Under the pieces are notes generated by a model. That model made no database searches. It saw only the letters and a list, made by a program, of their open reading frames with translations, and had not been told where the DNA came from. DNA of 64,000 nt from JAGQPD01 sp020426865 (GTDB lineage Bacteria > Planctomycetota > Planctomycetia > Pirellulales > Pirellulaceae). The position numbers and the translations under genes were made by a program. Below, piece after piece: positions 9,929 to 18,209 of the stretch. The stretch's first letter is position 1. Each line of letters starts with the position of its first letter. The stretch spans positions 10,963 through 74,962 of the forward strand of contig JAWKTN010000014.1 of assembly GCA_041399065.1 (NCBI GenBank). The letters run 5' to 3'.

Positions 9929-12040
9929 CTATTCCATCGTGTTCCAGACCAAAATATCTCCACAAGACATTCCCGTAAATAGCTTTTCGTCATCTGGCGA
10001 GAATGCGATCGCACCGGCGATACCTTCTGCTATGTCGATGGTTCGCGTTTCGACACCATCGGAGGAGCGACCAACAACAATGCGACACCCCAGCGCCGGA
10101 TTCGAGAACATGGTGCCTCTGTCTGTCACTCCTTCGTGCGCGTCCGGATCCACGTAGGCACCTCCGTCGTACGCGCGACGGTCTAACCAGGCATTCGGGC
10201 GCAAGGCCACGGCATAAAGGTGGCCGCTCGGTGAAAATGCGATACTTACCGGATAGAACGACATCTCGCGCCGCGTCCAAAAGACCTCTTTCGAAACAAT
10301 ATCCGTCATCCGAATCGTCGCCGCGGTTTCCTGTGGACGGGGTGACGACTTCAACCCGCCGTAAAGAATCTTGCCTTGCCGTAGATCAAACTGTGGAGTC
10401 ACGGCATAGGGGCTATCGACCTCCATGCCGATGGTGCCCAACGCCTCGCCCGTATCGCATTGCCAACGTTGAATCATGGCATTCCACAACACGCCCAAGA
10501 ATTCATCCTGCGACGTATTGAAGGCAAGTTGCACAAACGAATCATTGCCACATGGGATTGTTTTTAGTCGAGTGCCACGCGTCAAATCATAGGTGGCCAC
10601 CTTGGTGATATTGGGCATGTAGGGGGGATCGATTCCTCGCATGGCGACCGCCAATGTCGTACCATCGGCACTAAGGGCGATCCGTTGGCCAGGATCCCGC
10701 GGAGGTAGTTGCAGTTCCTGGGACACACGACCGCTGGATAGCCGGACGATCCGCACAGGTTCGCTCACCTTGCCAGTGCTCCGGTCATAGGTATCATCGA
10801 GAATGACGCACTGTTGGCTATCCGGCAATACCCGAACATCTCGAATGGGGCCCGTGTTGCGATACAAACACTGTTCGTGTCGATAGTCACGGGCATTCCA
10901 CACGTGAACGCTGCCATCCGTCCCCGCGGACACCAAATAGCGTCCGTTTGGGGTGACCTGCAATGCTGCGAGAGGTGAGAAATGCGTGTCCTCCTGCCGA
11001 AACAGCTCTTCACCAGTATCCGCGTTCCATAGAAACACCTTATTCGAGTCAGCCGTGGCCGCGATCAGCGAACCATCCGTTGCAATGGCCATCCCGTGAG
11101 TCAATATCCCGCCATGTCGGGACGGCCAGGGAATAAGACGTTCCAGCGAACGAGAACGCAAGTCCCACACGGCAAGTTGCTGTTGATGGCAGCTGACCGC
11201 ACGATGACCATCGCCGCTGACTACCACGCACGTCTGTGAGTTCATATCGATCACAGGAAAACTCAACTCCCCTATGACACGACCGCCTTTCAGGTCCCAG
11301 ATCGCCAATCGGGACTGTATTTGGTTTCCTAAGGGGCCAAAATCCTGGCTAGCGACAAGCAGCGATTGTCCGTTGTCAATGAAGTGGACGGACGATGCGT
11401 CATACGGGTTCTTGATCTGCGGGTCGCTAAGCGATACGTAAGAACCATCGGACAAATCCCAGACGTGAATCGTGCCGCGACCGTCACCCGCTGCAAGTCG
11501 TTTTCCGTCAGCGGAAAACTCAAGGCCACGCATGGAACCACCGGTTTGTCGAGAATGAAGCCGCAACAACAATTGCCCGGTTGCCACATCCCAAAGATGA
11601 ATTGCTTCGTCTCGTCCGGCTGTGGCAAAAACATTTCCCTGTGGTGCAAACGCGATTCCCAACACAACCTCTTGTTGCTCGTAGGATTCGAACACCTGCC
11701 TTTTGTCTGACACGCTCCACAACCGAACGACTCCGTTCCCTACTTGTGCAAGTAGCTTGCCATCCGGTGAAAATTGGATGGCGTAAGTTTCCCCGATCGC
11801 GGAGAGTGTGGCGACACCAAGTCCGGTGCGCACATCCCAGATACGGATGGCATCACTACCGCCGACACTGGCAACCAGTCGACCGTCTGGCGAAAGTGCC
11901 ACCGATCGTACCGTATCCTGGTTTCGCAGCGACACGGTTCCCAGCCGCGCAATGGCACCCTCTGGACGCGACTGAGCATTCGCCGTTGTCACAAAGACAA
12001 CCCCCACGGCGATCACTGCTGCAACTCGTATCGCGTGCAT
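9929..12040 (-). CDS. Exported WD40-repeat protein
   Basis: 703 residues from ATG 12040, chosen because a signal peptide follows at once (VAAVIAVGVVFVTTANAQ) and GGTGAAG lies 5 nt upstream. A longer form from ATG 12127 (732 residues, GGGAG at 7 nt) would place 29 residues before the signal. WD40 units recur through the protein: SPDGRLVASVGGSDAIRIWD, SPDGKLLAQVGNGVVRLWS, QGNVFATAGRDEAIHLWD, ADGKRLAAGDGRGTIHVWD, NGRYLVSAGTDGSVHVWN and, at the extreme C-terminus, DDEKLFTGMSCGDILVWN. Probably two propellers. Periplasmic WD40 proteins are frequent in planctomycetes. It leads a two-gene operon with the FG-GAP protein. Confidence 0.85.
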   Translation of the reverse strand: MHAIRVAAVIAVGVVFVTTANAQSRPEGAIARLGTVSLRNQDTVRSVALSPDGRLVASVGGSDAIRIWDVRTGLGVATLSAIGETYAIQFSPDGKLLAQVGNGVVRLWSVSDKRQVFESYEQQEVVLGIAFAPQGNVFATAGRDEAIHLWDVATGQLLLRLHSRQTGGSMRGLEFSADGKRLAAGDGRGTIHVWDLSDGSYVSLSDPQIKNPYDASSVHFIDNGQSLLVASQDFGPLGNQIQSRLAIWDLKGGRVIGELSFPVIDMNSQTCVVVSGDGHRAVSCHQQQLAVWDLRSRSLERLIPWPSRHGGILTHGMAIATDGSLIAATADSNKVFLWNADTGEELFRQEDTHFSPLAALQVTPNGRYLVSAGTDGSVHVWNARDYRHEQCLYRNTGPIRDVRVLPDSQQCVILDDTYDRSTGKVSEPVRIVRLSSGRVSQELQLPPRDPGQRIALSADGTTLAVAMRGIDPPYMPNITKVATYDLTRGTRLKTIPCGNDSFVQLAFNTSQDEFLGVLWNAMIQRWQCDTGEALGTIGMEVDSPYAVTPQFDLRQGKILYGGLKSSPRPQETAATIRMTDIVSKEVFWTRREMSFYPVSIAFSPSGHLYAVALRPNAWLDRRAYDGGAYVDPDAHEGVTDRGTMFSNPALGCRIVVGRSSDGVETRTIDIAEGIAGAIAFSPDDEKLFTGMSCGDILVWNTME

Positions 12041-12302
12041 GTTGACTTCACCAAAACAAATTCGCGTATCGATGCCACAAAACCATGCGAGTCGATCAAC
12101 CAACCAAGATTTCGATTGCCACCGCATGCCAAAGCTCCCTTAATATCCGTTCTGGCAACACGCTTCGCAACAACCGACTCACCCGCTCGCATACTAATCT
12201 TTTCGTGCTGCCGGTGTTTGTAAGTTGGATCGGCGATTTCGCTGAGTCTCGAATTGGCGACTAGTGCTCTGTCACAGCAAGAAAATAGGATGCACCGAAC
12301 GA

Positions 12303-12352
12303 GGCCGCCTCTCCCGGGCCGTCACCATGGTGACGGCCCGGGAGAGGCGGCC
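12303..12352. repeat. 50-bp perfect palindrome
   Basis: The left half, 12303-12327 (GGCCGCCTCTCCCGGGCC then GTCACCA), is the exact reverse complement of the right half 12328-12352, with the centre at CCATGG and no spacer. A perfect 25-bp arm is far beyond chance at this GC content. It would form a cruciform in DNA or a 20-plus-bp stem in RNA. It lies inside a candidate small mobile or palindromic repeat unit. Confidence 0.95.
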
Positions 12353-12368
12353 AGAAGCGGGCTGCGAA

Positions 12369-12427
12369 TAGCCGCCAAACTTGCCGTCCAACGGGACAAG
12401 CCCGTTGGACGGTAAGTTTGTCGGCTA
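12369..12427. repeat. Inverted repeat of the ACAAGCCCGTTGG family, copy 1
   Basis: The arms at 12376-12395 and 12401-12420 match at 19 of 20 positions with a 5-nt loop (ACAAG). Pairing extends outward to TAGCCGC/TCGGCTA with one more mismatch. The 30 bases at 12379-12408 recur exactly at 22765-22794, so this is an interspersed repeat and not just a terminator. Confidence 0.85.
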
Positions 12428-12573
12428 GTGCTTTGTGACACCTAAGAATTAGGAGGCGGCCATCCGATTTGCCACTCCCGCAGCGTGGACGCGACTCGGC
12501 GAGGGCAAGGTACCTAAGACCGAGTGTTGCGAGGACCTGGCAATCAATTCCAGACCGTCACAGAAATCAAAAA

Positions 12574-12603
12574 ACACCGGCAAAGCAATCGCTCGGCCGG
12601 TGT
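12574..12603 (-). terminator. Intrinsic terminator of the 12656-14419 gene
   Basis: On the minus strand a hairpin with ACACCGGC/GCCGGTGT arms and a partly paired interior is followed directly by six T residues. It lies 52 nt past the stop at 12656. The outer arm and T run match the terminator at 15982-16011. Confidence 0.8.
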
Positions 12604-12655
12604 CAAATGATATTCTTTCTGACATCCGAGTTGACTTGCATCAACAGGTTGTCAC

Positions 12656-14419
12656 TTAGGCGGTCGCGCGGCGGCGAACGGCCGGAACCAGCAGCATCAA
12701 GGCAGCCAGCAAGAGGCCCGAAGCTGGTTCAGGTACACTTTGCAGGGAAGCCGCAGCAGCCGAGTTGCCAAAGTTATCTTTCCAGACGGTATAATCGGCG
12801 GCATCAATGACGCCGTTGTCATTGCCGTCGGCAGCTAAGCTGGTGGTCGATCCGAAGTTATCCTTCCAGACCGTATAGTCCGCGGCATCGACCGTACCGT
12901 TTCCGTTGTAGTCACCAGGGACGCCACCTGTGGTTGGCAGCGCACCGTAGCTGACAGCGCCTTTGAAGCCGACGTTTTCGCCGTCGCGCAAGAACTGCAG
13001 TTGCAGATCGCGGGCACCGTTGGGTGTGAAGATCTTGCCCATGTCCAGAATCTGCTTCGAGGACAAGGTCACAGCACCGGCGCTGGTAAGTTCACCCAAC
13101 TGGTTGCTGTTGCTGAGTGTCTCGTACCAAATGCCACCGTTTGCGCCTTGATCCTGAAGGCTGTTCCAGGTACCGGGAGTAATCGACCCTGCTGCAGATG
13201 TGACCACGAAACCTTCGATGGTCACCGCGTGCGTCGACTGATTCTGCAGGACGGCTTGTCCGGTTACCGGGTCCACCACAACCACGACGTTGTTCCAGGT
13301 CTTGGTGCCCGTGTAATGAACCTTACCGTTGATCGTTTCGCCAGCGATATTGACGTAGGAAAACGTCAAATCATCGGTCTCCGTGCCGAATGGTGCGACG
13401 GCGGGAGCAAAGAGTTTACCCATGGCACGGCTGGTACCGGGTGCAATCGACTCTTGGCCAACGGGATGCAATTCGGCAATGGCATTACTGGTTTGGACAC
13501 CAATCTCCTGCCAGCTGTTACCGTCGACTCCTTGTTCATCAAAGCTATTGAGCCCACCGGGGGTGATCGAACCCGCTGCCGAACGAATGGCATAACCGTC
13601 GATGGCAATTGCACTGCTGCCTGGATTGGAAATAGTGACGTTGCCGGTATCATGATCAATGGTCAGCAGGAGGCGCTCGACCAATCCCAATTTCGCCTGT
13701 TGACCAGCGCCTCCAGCAACTTTGCTAACGACAAACTCTTGCCAGGGCTGGACAGAACTGGCGCCGGTAACATTGATGTTAACGAACCGACCTGTAATCG
13801 TGGGCGCGTCAACGAGGGTCCAGCTATTGCTGGGGGTGGGTGATACGCCGCTGAAGTTAACTCGCAACGTGCCGTTGAGCCCCGCCGAACCGCCCGCGGA
13901 AATCGGGGCGAACGACGCAGAGTTAATATTCGCCACGACGGTGCCGCCGCTACCAACGGCTGCATTGCCCGTGATGCTGACATTCGCACTGGGTCCGGTC
14001 AGGTTTAGGCTGCCGTTAACATTGAGTGTGGACGCGTTGAGTGTACCGCCCGAGGCGATGCTCAAATTTCCGTTAGCGTTGATGTTCATGGCACCCGAAA
14101 GGGCACCCGACGCACCACCCGACGGATCGACGGTGAGGGTTCCGGACGAAGCGATGTTGATCGCACCGCCGCCGTTGATCGTAACGGCCCCCGGAGAAAA
14201 CCCGGGTGCATTGGAGACTGTTGCGGTTTTACCGCTGCCGATCGCTGCCGATTCGTCGTTGAATGTATCAGGCACGAATCCGCTGTCCCAATTCCCATTA
14301 ACGTCCCAGTCACCTGTGGCGGGGACGAAATTCGCTGTTAATTGTGAATAACTTACTTGCGTCACCAGCACGGTCATCGCAAGTGCGATCCCCCCTAGTG
14401 ACAAAATCTTATATTTCAT
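12656..14419 (-). CDS. Exported autotransporter-like PEP-CTERM protein with dockerin repeat
   Basis: 587 residues. ATG 14419 is preferred over ATG 14425 because AAGGGG is 7-8 nt before the former and only 1 nt before the latter. A signal peptide (GIALAMTVLVTQVSYSQ) leads into a Gly/Ser/Asn/Thr-rich beta region (residues about 30-215) resembling the PEP-CTERM/autotransporter strand repeat. Two related domains of about 110 residues follow (IDGYAIRSAAGSITPG and IEGFVVTSAAGSITPG mark each). Next come two dockerin type I calcium loops, DYNGNGTVDAADYTVWKDNFG-like and DGNDNGVIDAADYTVWKDN-like. The end is a PEP-CTERM sorting tag: VPEPASG, a hydrophobic helix and RRR. It is surface-destined and processed by an exosortase not in this window. 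Confidence 0.9.
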   Translation of the reverse strand: MKYKILSLGGIALAMTVLVTQVSYSQLTANFVPATGDWDVNGNWDSGFVPDTFNDESAAIGSGKTATVSNAPGFSPGAVTINGGGAINIASSGTLTVDPSGGASGALSGAMNINANGNLSIASGGTLNASTLNVNGSLNLTGPSANVSITGNAAVGSGGTVVANINSASFAPISAGGSAGLNGTLRVNFSGVSPTPSNSWTLVDAPTITGRFVNINVTGASSVQPWQEFVVSKVAGGAGQQAKLGLVERLLLTIDHDTGNVTISNPGSSAIAIDGYAIRSAAGSITPGGLNSFDEQGVDGNSWQEIGVQTSNAIAELHPVGQESIAPGTSRAMGKLFAPAVAPFGTETDDLTFSYVNIAGETINGKVHYTGTKTWNNVVVVVDPVTGQAVLQNQSTHAVTIEGFVVTSAAGSITPGTWNSLQDQGANGGIWYETLSNSNQLGELTSAGAVTLSSKQILDMGKIFTPNGARDLQLQFLRDGENVGFKGAVSYGALPTTGGVPGDYNGNGTVDAADYTVWKDNFGSTTSLAADGNDNGVIDAADYTVWKDNFGNSAAAASLQSVPEPASGLLLAALMLLVPAVRRRATA

Positions 14420-14725
14420 GGCCATTCCCCTTGAAGATTATTACTTTCATCTCGAATGCATTACATATTGTGGTATCGAATCATCTTCGAAAGCCTCGGC
14501 CACATTCAACTGTGTCACTTTCGCCGGAAGGCTCTCTGGATCATCGGGGGGTAGTGTACGGTCCTCAATGAGCTGATTTCAAGCTCGGACATACGTCGGT
14601 GCGTTCGCTGACGCAACGACACACAGCGTCGCGTCCATGTCATAGCGCAACGCTGGTCGACAATCCCTTGTCGGTCGCGGATTTGATGAGTCGGTATGAC
14701 CGTCCCAGCGTCCGCAACCGTCAAC
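14420..14725. other. Intergenic region, 306 bp
   Basis: This lies between two same-strand PEP-CTERM genes and must contain the 3' end signal of the gene at 14726 and the promoter of the gene starting at 14419. Apart from the AAGGGG ribosome site at the left end, I see no clear hairpin, repeat or RNA gene. Confidence 0.5.
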
Positions 14726-15652
14726 CTAATTCGAGCGTCGAGCTCGTCCCAGCAGGATCGTGCCCAGAACCGTCAACATGGCCCACGTAGCAGGCTCGGG
14801 TACACTAGCTGTGGCCGCAACAGCGCCCGTCGAATTATCTTTCCAGATCCGATAGTCGATGAAATTCACCGCGCCGTCACCGTTGATGTCGCCCGCGCCC
14901 GTACCGCCGGTTACCGACTGGAAGAAGTTGCCACGGATTACGTCGAAGTCAAGAAGATTGACAGATCCGTCGCCGTTGACGTCGCCCAACTTCGTGGCAC
15001 CGCCGGGGGTACCAAAAAGCTCGATTTCGCTAAGTTGAAAGAAGGCACCTGTGGTCGATCCGGTCGCCTCGGTAACCAGCCGAAACTGACTATAGGCACT
15101 CGGTACCCCGTAGTCGATCCCCCCAGTGAACTTAATGACCTGGTCGTTTTGATCCCAAATGGGGGCATTCGGGTCGTTTTGGGCAAAAATGGTCACCCAG
15201 GTGCTGCCATCATTCGACCCCTCCATGCTCCAAACACGGGGACGGCGCTCTGGCGAGTCATTCCCAGAAGTGACAGTAAAGTGGCTCAAGACGTACGGCT
15301 GTTCCAACTTGGCACCAACGATTTGCGGAAAGGCCGAACCACAGCACCACTTGGCCTGTCCGCCACCGTCCACCAAGTTGTCAAATACGTTAAAGGCCGC
15401 TTCGTGATCGGTGAAGGAAGCCTTATCACTGGCAAAGAACTCTGCGTCGAAACCACCAAAATCAGTGGGAGGCGTGTAGAAGGTCTCGTCGTGGACATTG
15501 TCACGGTCCGTTAGGTCGTTCCCTAACAAAAACGCTTCGCCAATCCCCAACACTTCAAATGCCTGGACACGATTAACCGACCCGGCGAACGTCGCGGCGA
15601 ATACGGCGACCCCGCACACAGCACAACTGATAGCTCGGAACATAGTACTCAT
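14726..15652 (-). CDS. Exported discoidin-like PEP-CTERM protein with dockerin repeat, paralogue A
   Basis: 308 residues from ATG 15652, preceded by AGGGGG at 7 nt. A signal peptide (AISCAVCGVAVFAATFAG) is followed by a galactose-binding/F5-8-like beta domain, seen in KLEQPYVLSHFTVTSGNDSP and WSMEGSNDGSTWVTIF. Two dockerin loops follow (DVNGDGSVNLLDFDVIRGNFF and DINGDGAVNFIDYRIWKDN), then a PEP-CTERM tag (VPEPATWAMLTVLG, RARR). A KWCCGSAFPQ motif holds adjacent cysteines. It is about two-thirds identical by eye to the next gene upstream (16044-16967), clearly a tandem duplication. The discoidin-type domain suggests glycan binding at the cell surface; that is inference. Confidence 0.88.
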   Translation of the reverse strand: MSTMFRAISCAVCGVAVFAATFAGSVNRVQAFEVLGIGEAFLLGNDLTDRDNVHDETFYTPPTDFGGFDAEFFASDKASFTDHEAAFNVFDNLVDGGGQAKWCCGSAFPQIVGAKLEQPYVLSHFTVTSGNDSPERRPRVWSMEGSNDGSTWVTIFAQNDPNAPIWDQNDQVIKFTGGIDYGVPSAYSQFRLVTEATGSTTGAFFQLSEIELFGTPGGATKLGDVNGDGSVNLLDFDVIRGNFFQSVTGGTGAGDINGDGAVNFIDYRIWKDNSTGAVAATASVPEPATWAMLTVLGTILLGRARRSN

Positions 15653-16043
15653 CAGCACACCCCCTATCGTAGATCCTAAGGTGAGAAAATCATTGCATCG
15701 GCTGCACTCTCGATACACCAACAAACAAACTCCGATTATGCTCGGAACACGCTCGAATGGTCAATCCCTTGCGTTAATTATTATTTCACAAAGTTCCTGC
15801 TTACACTTGCAATTCGCGCCGTCAACGTCGGTCGACACCCGCTTGATACGATCCAGAACGCCAAGAATCGAAAACGAATTGCGTTTGTGCCAGATGCTAT
15901 GTGGTTCGAGGCATATCGTCATTCTTGACAGGTAAGTCCGATACTCACAGGCAAGTCCGATACTTCACTAGCGCACGAAAAACACCGGCAAAGCCGCGGC
16001 TTTGCCGGTGTCAAGAATCGAATAGACCTATAATCCCAAGAAC
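15653..16043. other. Intergenic region, 391 bp, between tandem paralogues
   Basis: It contains the terminator of the right-hand paralogue (15982-16011), a pair of 18-bp direct repeats, ACAGGTAAGTCCGATACT-like, at 15928-15945 and 15947-15964 (one mismatch), and the upstream region of the 14726-15652 gene. No coding sequence is supported. Confidence 0.55.
15982..16011 (-). terminator. Intrinsic terminator of the 16044-16967 gene
   Basis: This is a 30-bp perfect palindrome (ACACCGGCAAAGCCG and its reverse complement) starting 33 nt after the stop. On the minus strand it is followed directly by TTTTT. It is a strong Rho-independent terminator, and the outer arms match those at 12574-12603. Confidence 0.9.
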
Positions 16044-16967
16044 TTAACCGCCAATCCTTCGGCGAATCATCGGGACCAACAATCCGAGCCCGAGGACCAG
16101 CAATCCGGTGGCCGGTTCGGGTACACTGGCCGTGGCGGCAAGGGAGCCTGCCGTGTCGTCCTTCCAGAGGCGGAAGTCAACAAAGTTGACGACGCCGTCG
16201 ATGTTGATATCCCCGTCACTTCTGCCGCCCGCGACCGACTGGAAGAAGTTGTTACGGATCACGTCCAAATCGAGAAGGTCGACATTCCCATCGTTATTCA
16301 CGTCGCCCACCTTGGTATTATCATCGACGATACCAAACAATTCGATCTCGTTCACTTGAAAGAAAGCGCCGGTTGTCGATCCGGTCGCGGTCGTATTCAT
16401 CCGGAAGAAGCTGTAGCCGATAGGCAGGTTATAGTCGACACCGGAAGTGAATTTGATGACCTGATTGTCCGCATCCCACAAAGGTGTCGGGTCATCTCGG
16501 GAGTAGATGGTCGTCCACAGCGAACCGTCATTCGAGCCATCGAGCGTCCAAACGGTGGGACGACGCTGCGGTGAATCGTTGCCGGAAGCAACGGTGAAGT
16601 GAGTCAAAACATAAGGGCGTTCGAGTTGAGCACCGACGAACTGCGGAAAACTGGTACCGCAGCACCATTTGTCGTTGCCACCTCCCACGGCGTCGTCAAA
16701 GACATTGAATGCAGATTCACCCCCGCCAAACCCGGGCTCGTCACTTGAAAAAAACGTGGCATCGAAGCCGCCAAAATCGGCGGGAGGATTGTAGAGGTTT
16801 TCATCGTGCACACCGTCGCGGTCAGTCAGGTCGTTACCCAACAACGCGCCGGTCCCGATTCCCAAAACCTCGATGGCGTGGACATGCGCCTGCGTACCTA
16901 CGGACAAGACAGCGAAAATTGCGAGTCCCGATAGAAGGGAACTCTTCCATCCAAATCGACTAGTCAT
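16044..16967 (-). CDS. Exported discoidin-like PEP-CTERM protein with dockerin repeat, paralogue B
   Basis: 307 residues from ATG 16967. A second ATG directly before it (16970) is closer to the GGGGG ribosome site, and spacing favours 16967 as in paralogue A. Order: signal peptide (LLSGLAIFAVLSVGTQAHVHA), a discoidin-like domain opening IEVLGIGTGALLGNDLTDRDG, a KWCCGTSFPQ motif, two dockerin loops (DVNNDGNVDLLDLDVIRNNFF, DINIDGVVNFVDFRLWKDD) and a PEP-CTERM tag (VPEPATGLLVLGLGLLVPM, RRR). It is the upstream member of the tandem pair with 14726-15652. A strong terminator separates the two genes, so they are probably expressed independently. Confidence 0.88.
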   Translation of the reverse strand: MTSRFGWKSSLLSGLAIFAVLSVGTQAHVHAIEVLGIGTGALLGNDLTDRDGVHDENLYNPPADFGGFDATFFSSDEPGFGGGESAFNVFDDAVGGGNDKWCCGTSFPQFVGAQLERPYVLTHFTVASGNDSPQRRPTVWTLDGSNDGSLWTTIYSRDDPTPLWDADNQVIKFTSGVDYNLPIGYSFFRMNTTATGSTTGAFFQVNEIELFGIVDDNTKVGDVNNDGNVDLLDLDVIRNNFFQSVAGGRSDGDINIDGVVNFVDFRLWKDDTAGSLAATASVPEPATGLLVLGLGLLVPMIRRRIGG

Positions 16968-17189
16968 CATTACACCCCCATGATGGCGAAAAGTGTGATA
17001 AGATTGCATCGCCTGCGCTCACTAGCGCCGGCACCGATTATGTTCGGAACGGGCTTCCCAAGTCAATATCCGGACGGAAAATTCTTTCACAAAATTTGTC
17101 GACGATTTCGACGACTACGGCCTTCCCCGCAACGGCCTACCGATCGGCCACAATTCGGTTTTTCCAATTTTCCTGCGAGAGTTTTTCTT

Positions 17190-18062
17190 TCAGAGCAGCG
17201 CTGTGACCACGGCGGCGGTCACGAGGGCGGCACCGGCCGCCCGGCAGATGATGACGATGCGAGGCGCGTATTGCTCGCCTCCCTCGAAAAAATGGGCCAA
17301 GGCCCAGGCCAATCCAACGCCCCAAACGCCGCGGAGCGAGTAGACGATATTGATTTCGGTGGCTTCACCGAATCCGGAGAGGGCGATACACATCCCCATG
17401 GCTTGGGCACACATCAGAAAGCTGCCGATGAGCATGGGCCGTAGTGCTTGTATGTGAACCAGCGTCGAGAAGCGATTGGTCCAGGGAAGCATAACGCAGG
17501 AGCTGAGAGCGGCCGCCGTGAATACCACGGGGAGGAAGCGAACCGTCCCGGACGGCTTGCCCCAACGCTGCAGCAGAATATCGAATACGGACAACGTCAT
17601 GGCAGCCGAAAGCGCCAGCACGACGGCTCGACCAACCGGTTTACCGTTTCCGTGTGCGGAAGCACTGCGCGGCCGCCACTGGACGAGCGCCACGCCACAC
17701 GAGGCGACCACCGCGGCGGCCCAAATGACGGCGGGGACCGGCACCTGGTTGACGATCGAGGACAGGACCGCCACGAACAGGATCTTCACACCAAAAATCG
17801 GCGTGGCCACCGATACGTCACCAAAGCGATAGGCAAAATAAGTGAGCAGCTGCCCAAGCACGAACACGACACCGATAACAATGGCGCCTGGCCACTGCCG
17901 CACCGGAATGATGTCACCATGCACGGCACCAATGCAGCACCAGATTACTCCCAGCAGCAGATTGGCGTAAAACGTACCGGTCCAAGGAGTGGCACCACGG
18001 TTGATCGCCTTGCTGGCAAACATCATCCCCAGCACAAACGTGACGCTTGCCGCCAACGGCAA
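17190..18062 (-). CDS. EamA-like DMT-superfamily transporter
   Basis: About 290 residues with ten hydrophobic helices in two five-helix halves and a hydrophilic linker near residues 130-140 (RPRSASAHGNGK), typical of drug/metabolite-type transporters. FGVKILFVAVLSSIV in the first half and YSLRGVWGVGLAWALAHFFEGGE in the second correspond to the EamA repeats. Start choice is difficult: the TTG at 18062 has no close ribosome site, while a CTG at 18080 (reading LDTYLLLPLAA) sits 7 nt after a GAGAGAGAG run and would add six residues. The substrate is unknown. The flanking FAD oxidoreductase and DHDPS-family lyase suggest a small catabolic locus, but the link is only proximity. Confidence 0.75.
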   Translation of the reverse strand: MPLAASVTFVLGMMFASKAINRGATPWTGTFYANLLLGVIWCCIGAVHGDIIPVRQWPGAIVIGVVFVLGQLLTYFAYRFGDVSVATPIFGVKILFVAVLSSIVNQVPVPAVIWAAAVVASCGVALVQWRPRSASAHGNGKPVGRAVVLALSAAMTLSVFDILLQRWGKPSGTVRFLPVVFTAAALSSCVMLPWTNRFSTLVHIQALRPMLIGSFLMCAQAMGMCIALSGFGEATEINIVYSLRGVWGVGLAWALAHFFEGGEQYAPRIVIICRAAGAALVTAAVVTALL

Positions 18063-18209
18063 TAATAGATAGGTATCCAGGAGTAACTCTCTCTCTCTTC
18101 GATATCACGTTTCCAATGACTTGCAGCAACAGACCAACTTAATCGCATGAACGGCGAGACGGACAGTAGTTACGGCAGAGTTGACTGACAGACTGACAAG
18201 TCGCGCATC

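Larger units (their letters stand above)
12041..12655. other. 615-bp intergenic region with palindromic element and terminator
   Basis: There is no credible gene between the WD40 start and the stop of the PEP-CTERM gene. It holds a 50-bp perfect palindrome (12303-12352), a second hairpin (12369-12427), a pair of imperfect 30-bp direct repeats flanking both (12261-12290 and 12425-12454, 23 of 30 bases equal), and an intrinsic terminator for the PEP-CTERM gene (12574-12603). Promoter elements for the WD40 operon should lie near 12041-12150, but I could not place a convincing -35/-10 pair. Confidence 0.7.
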
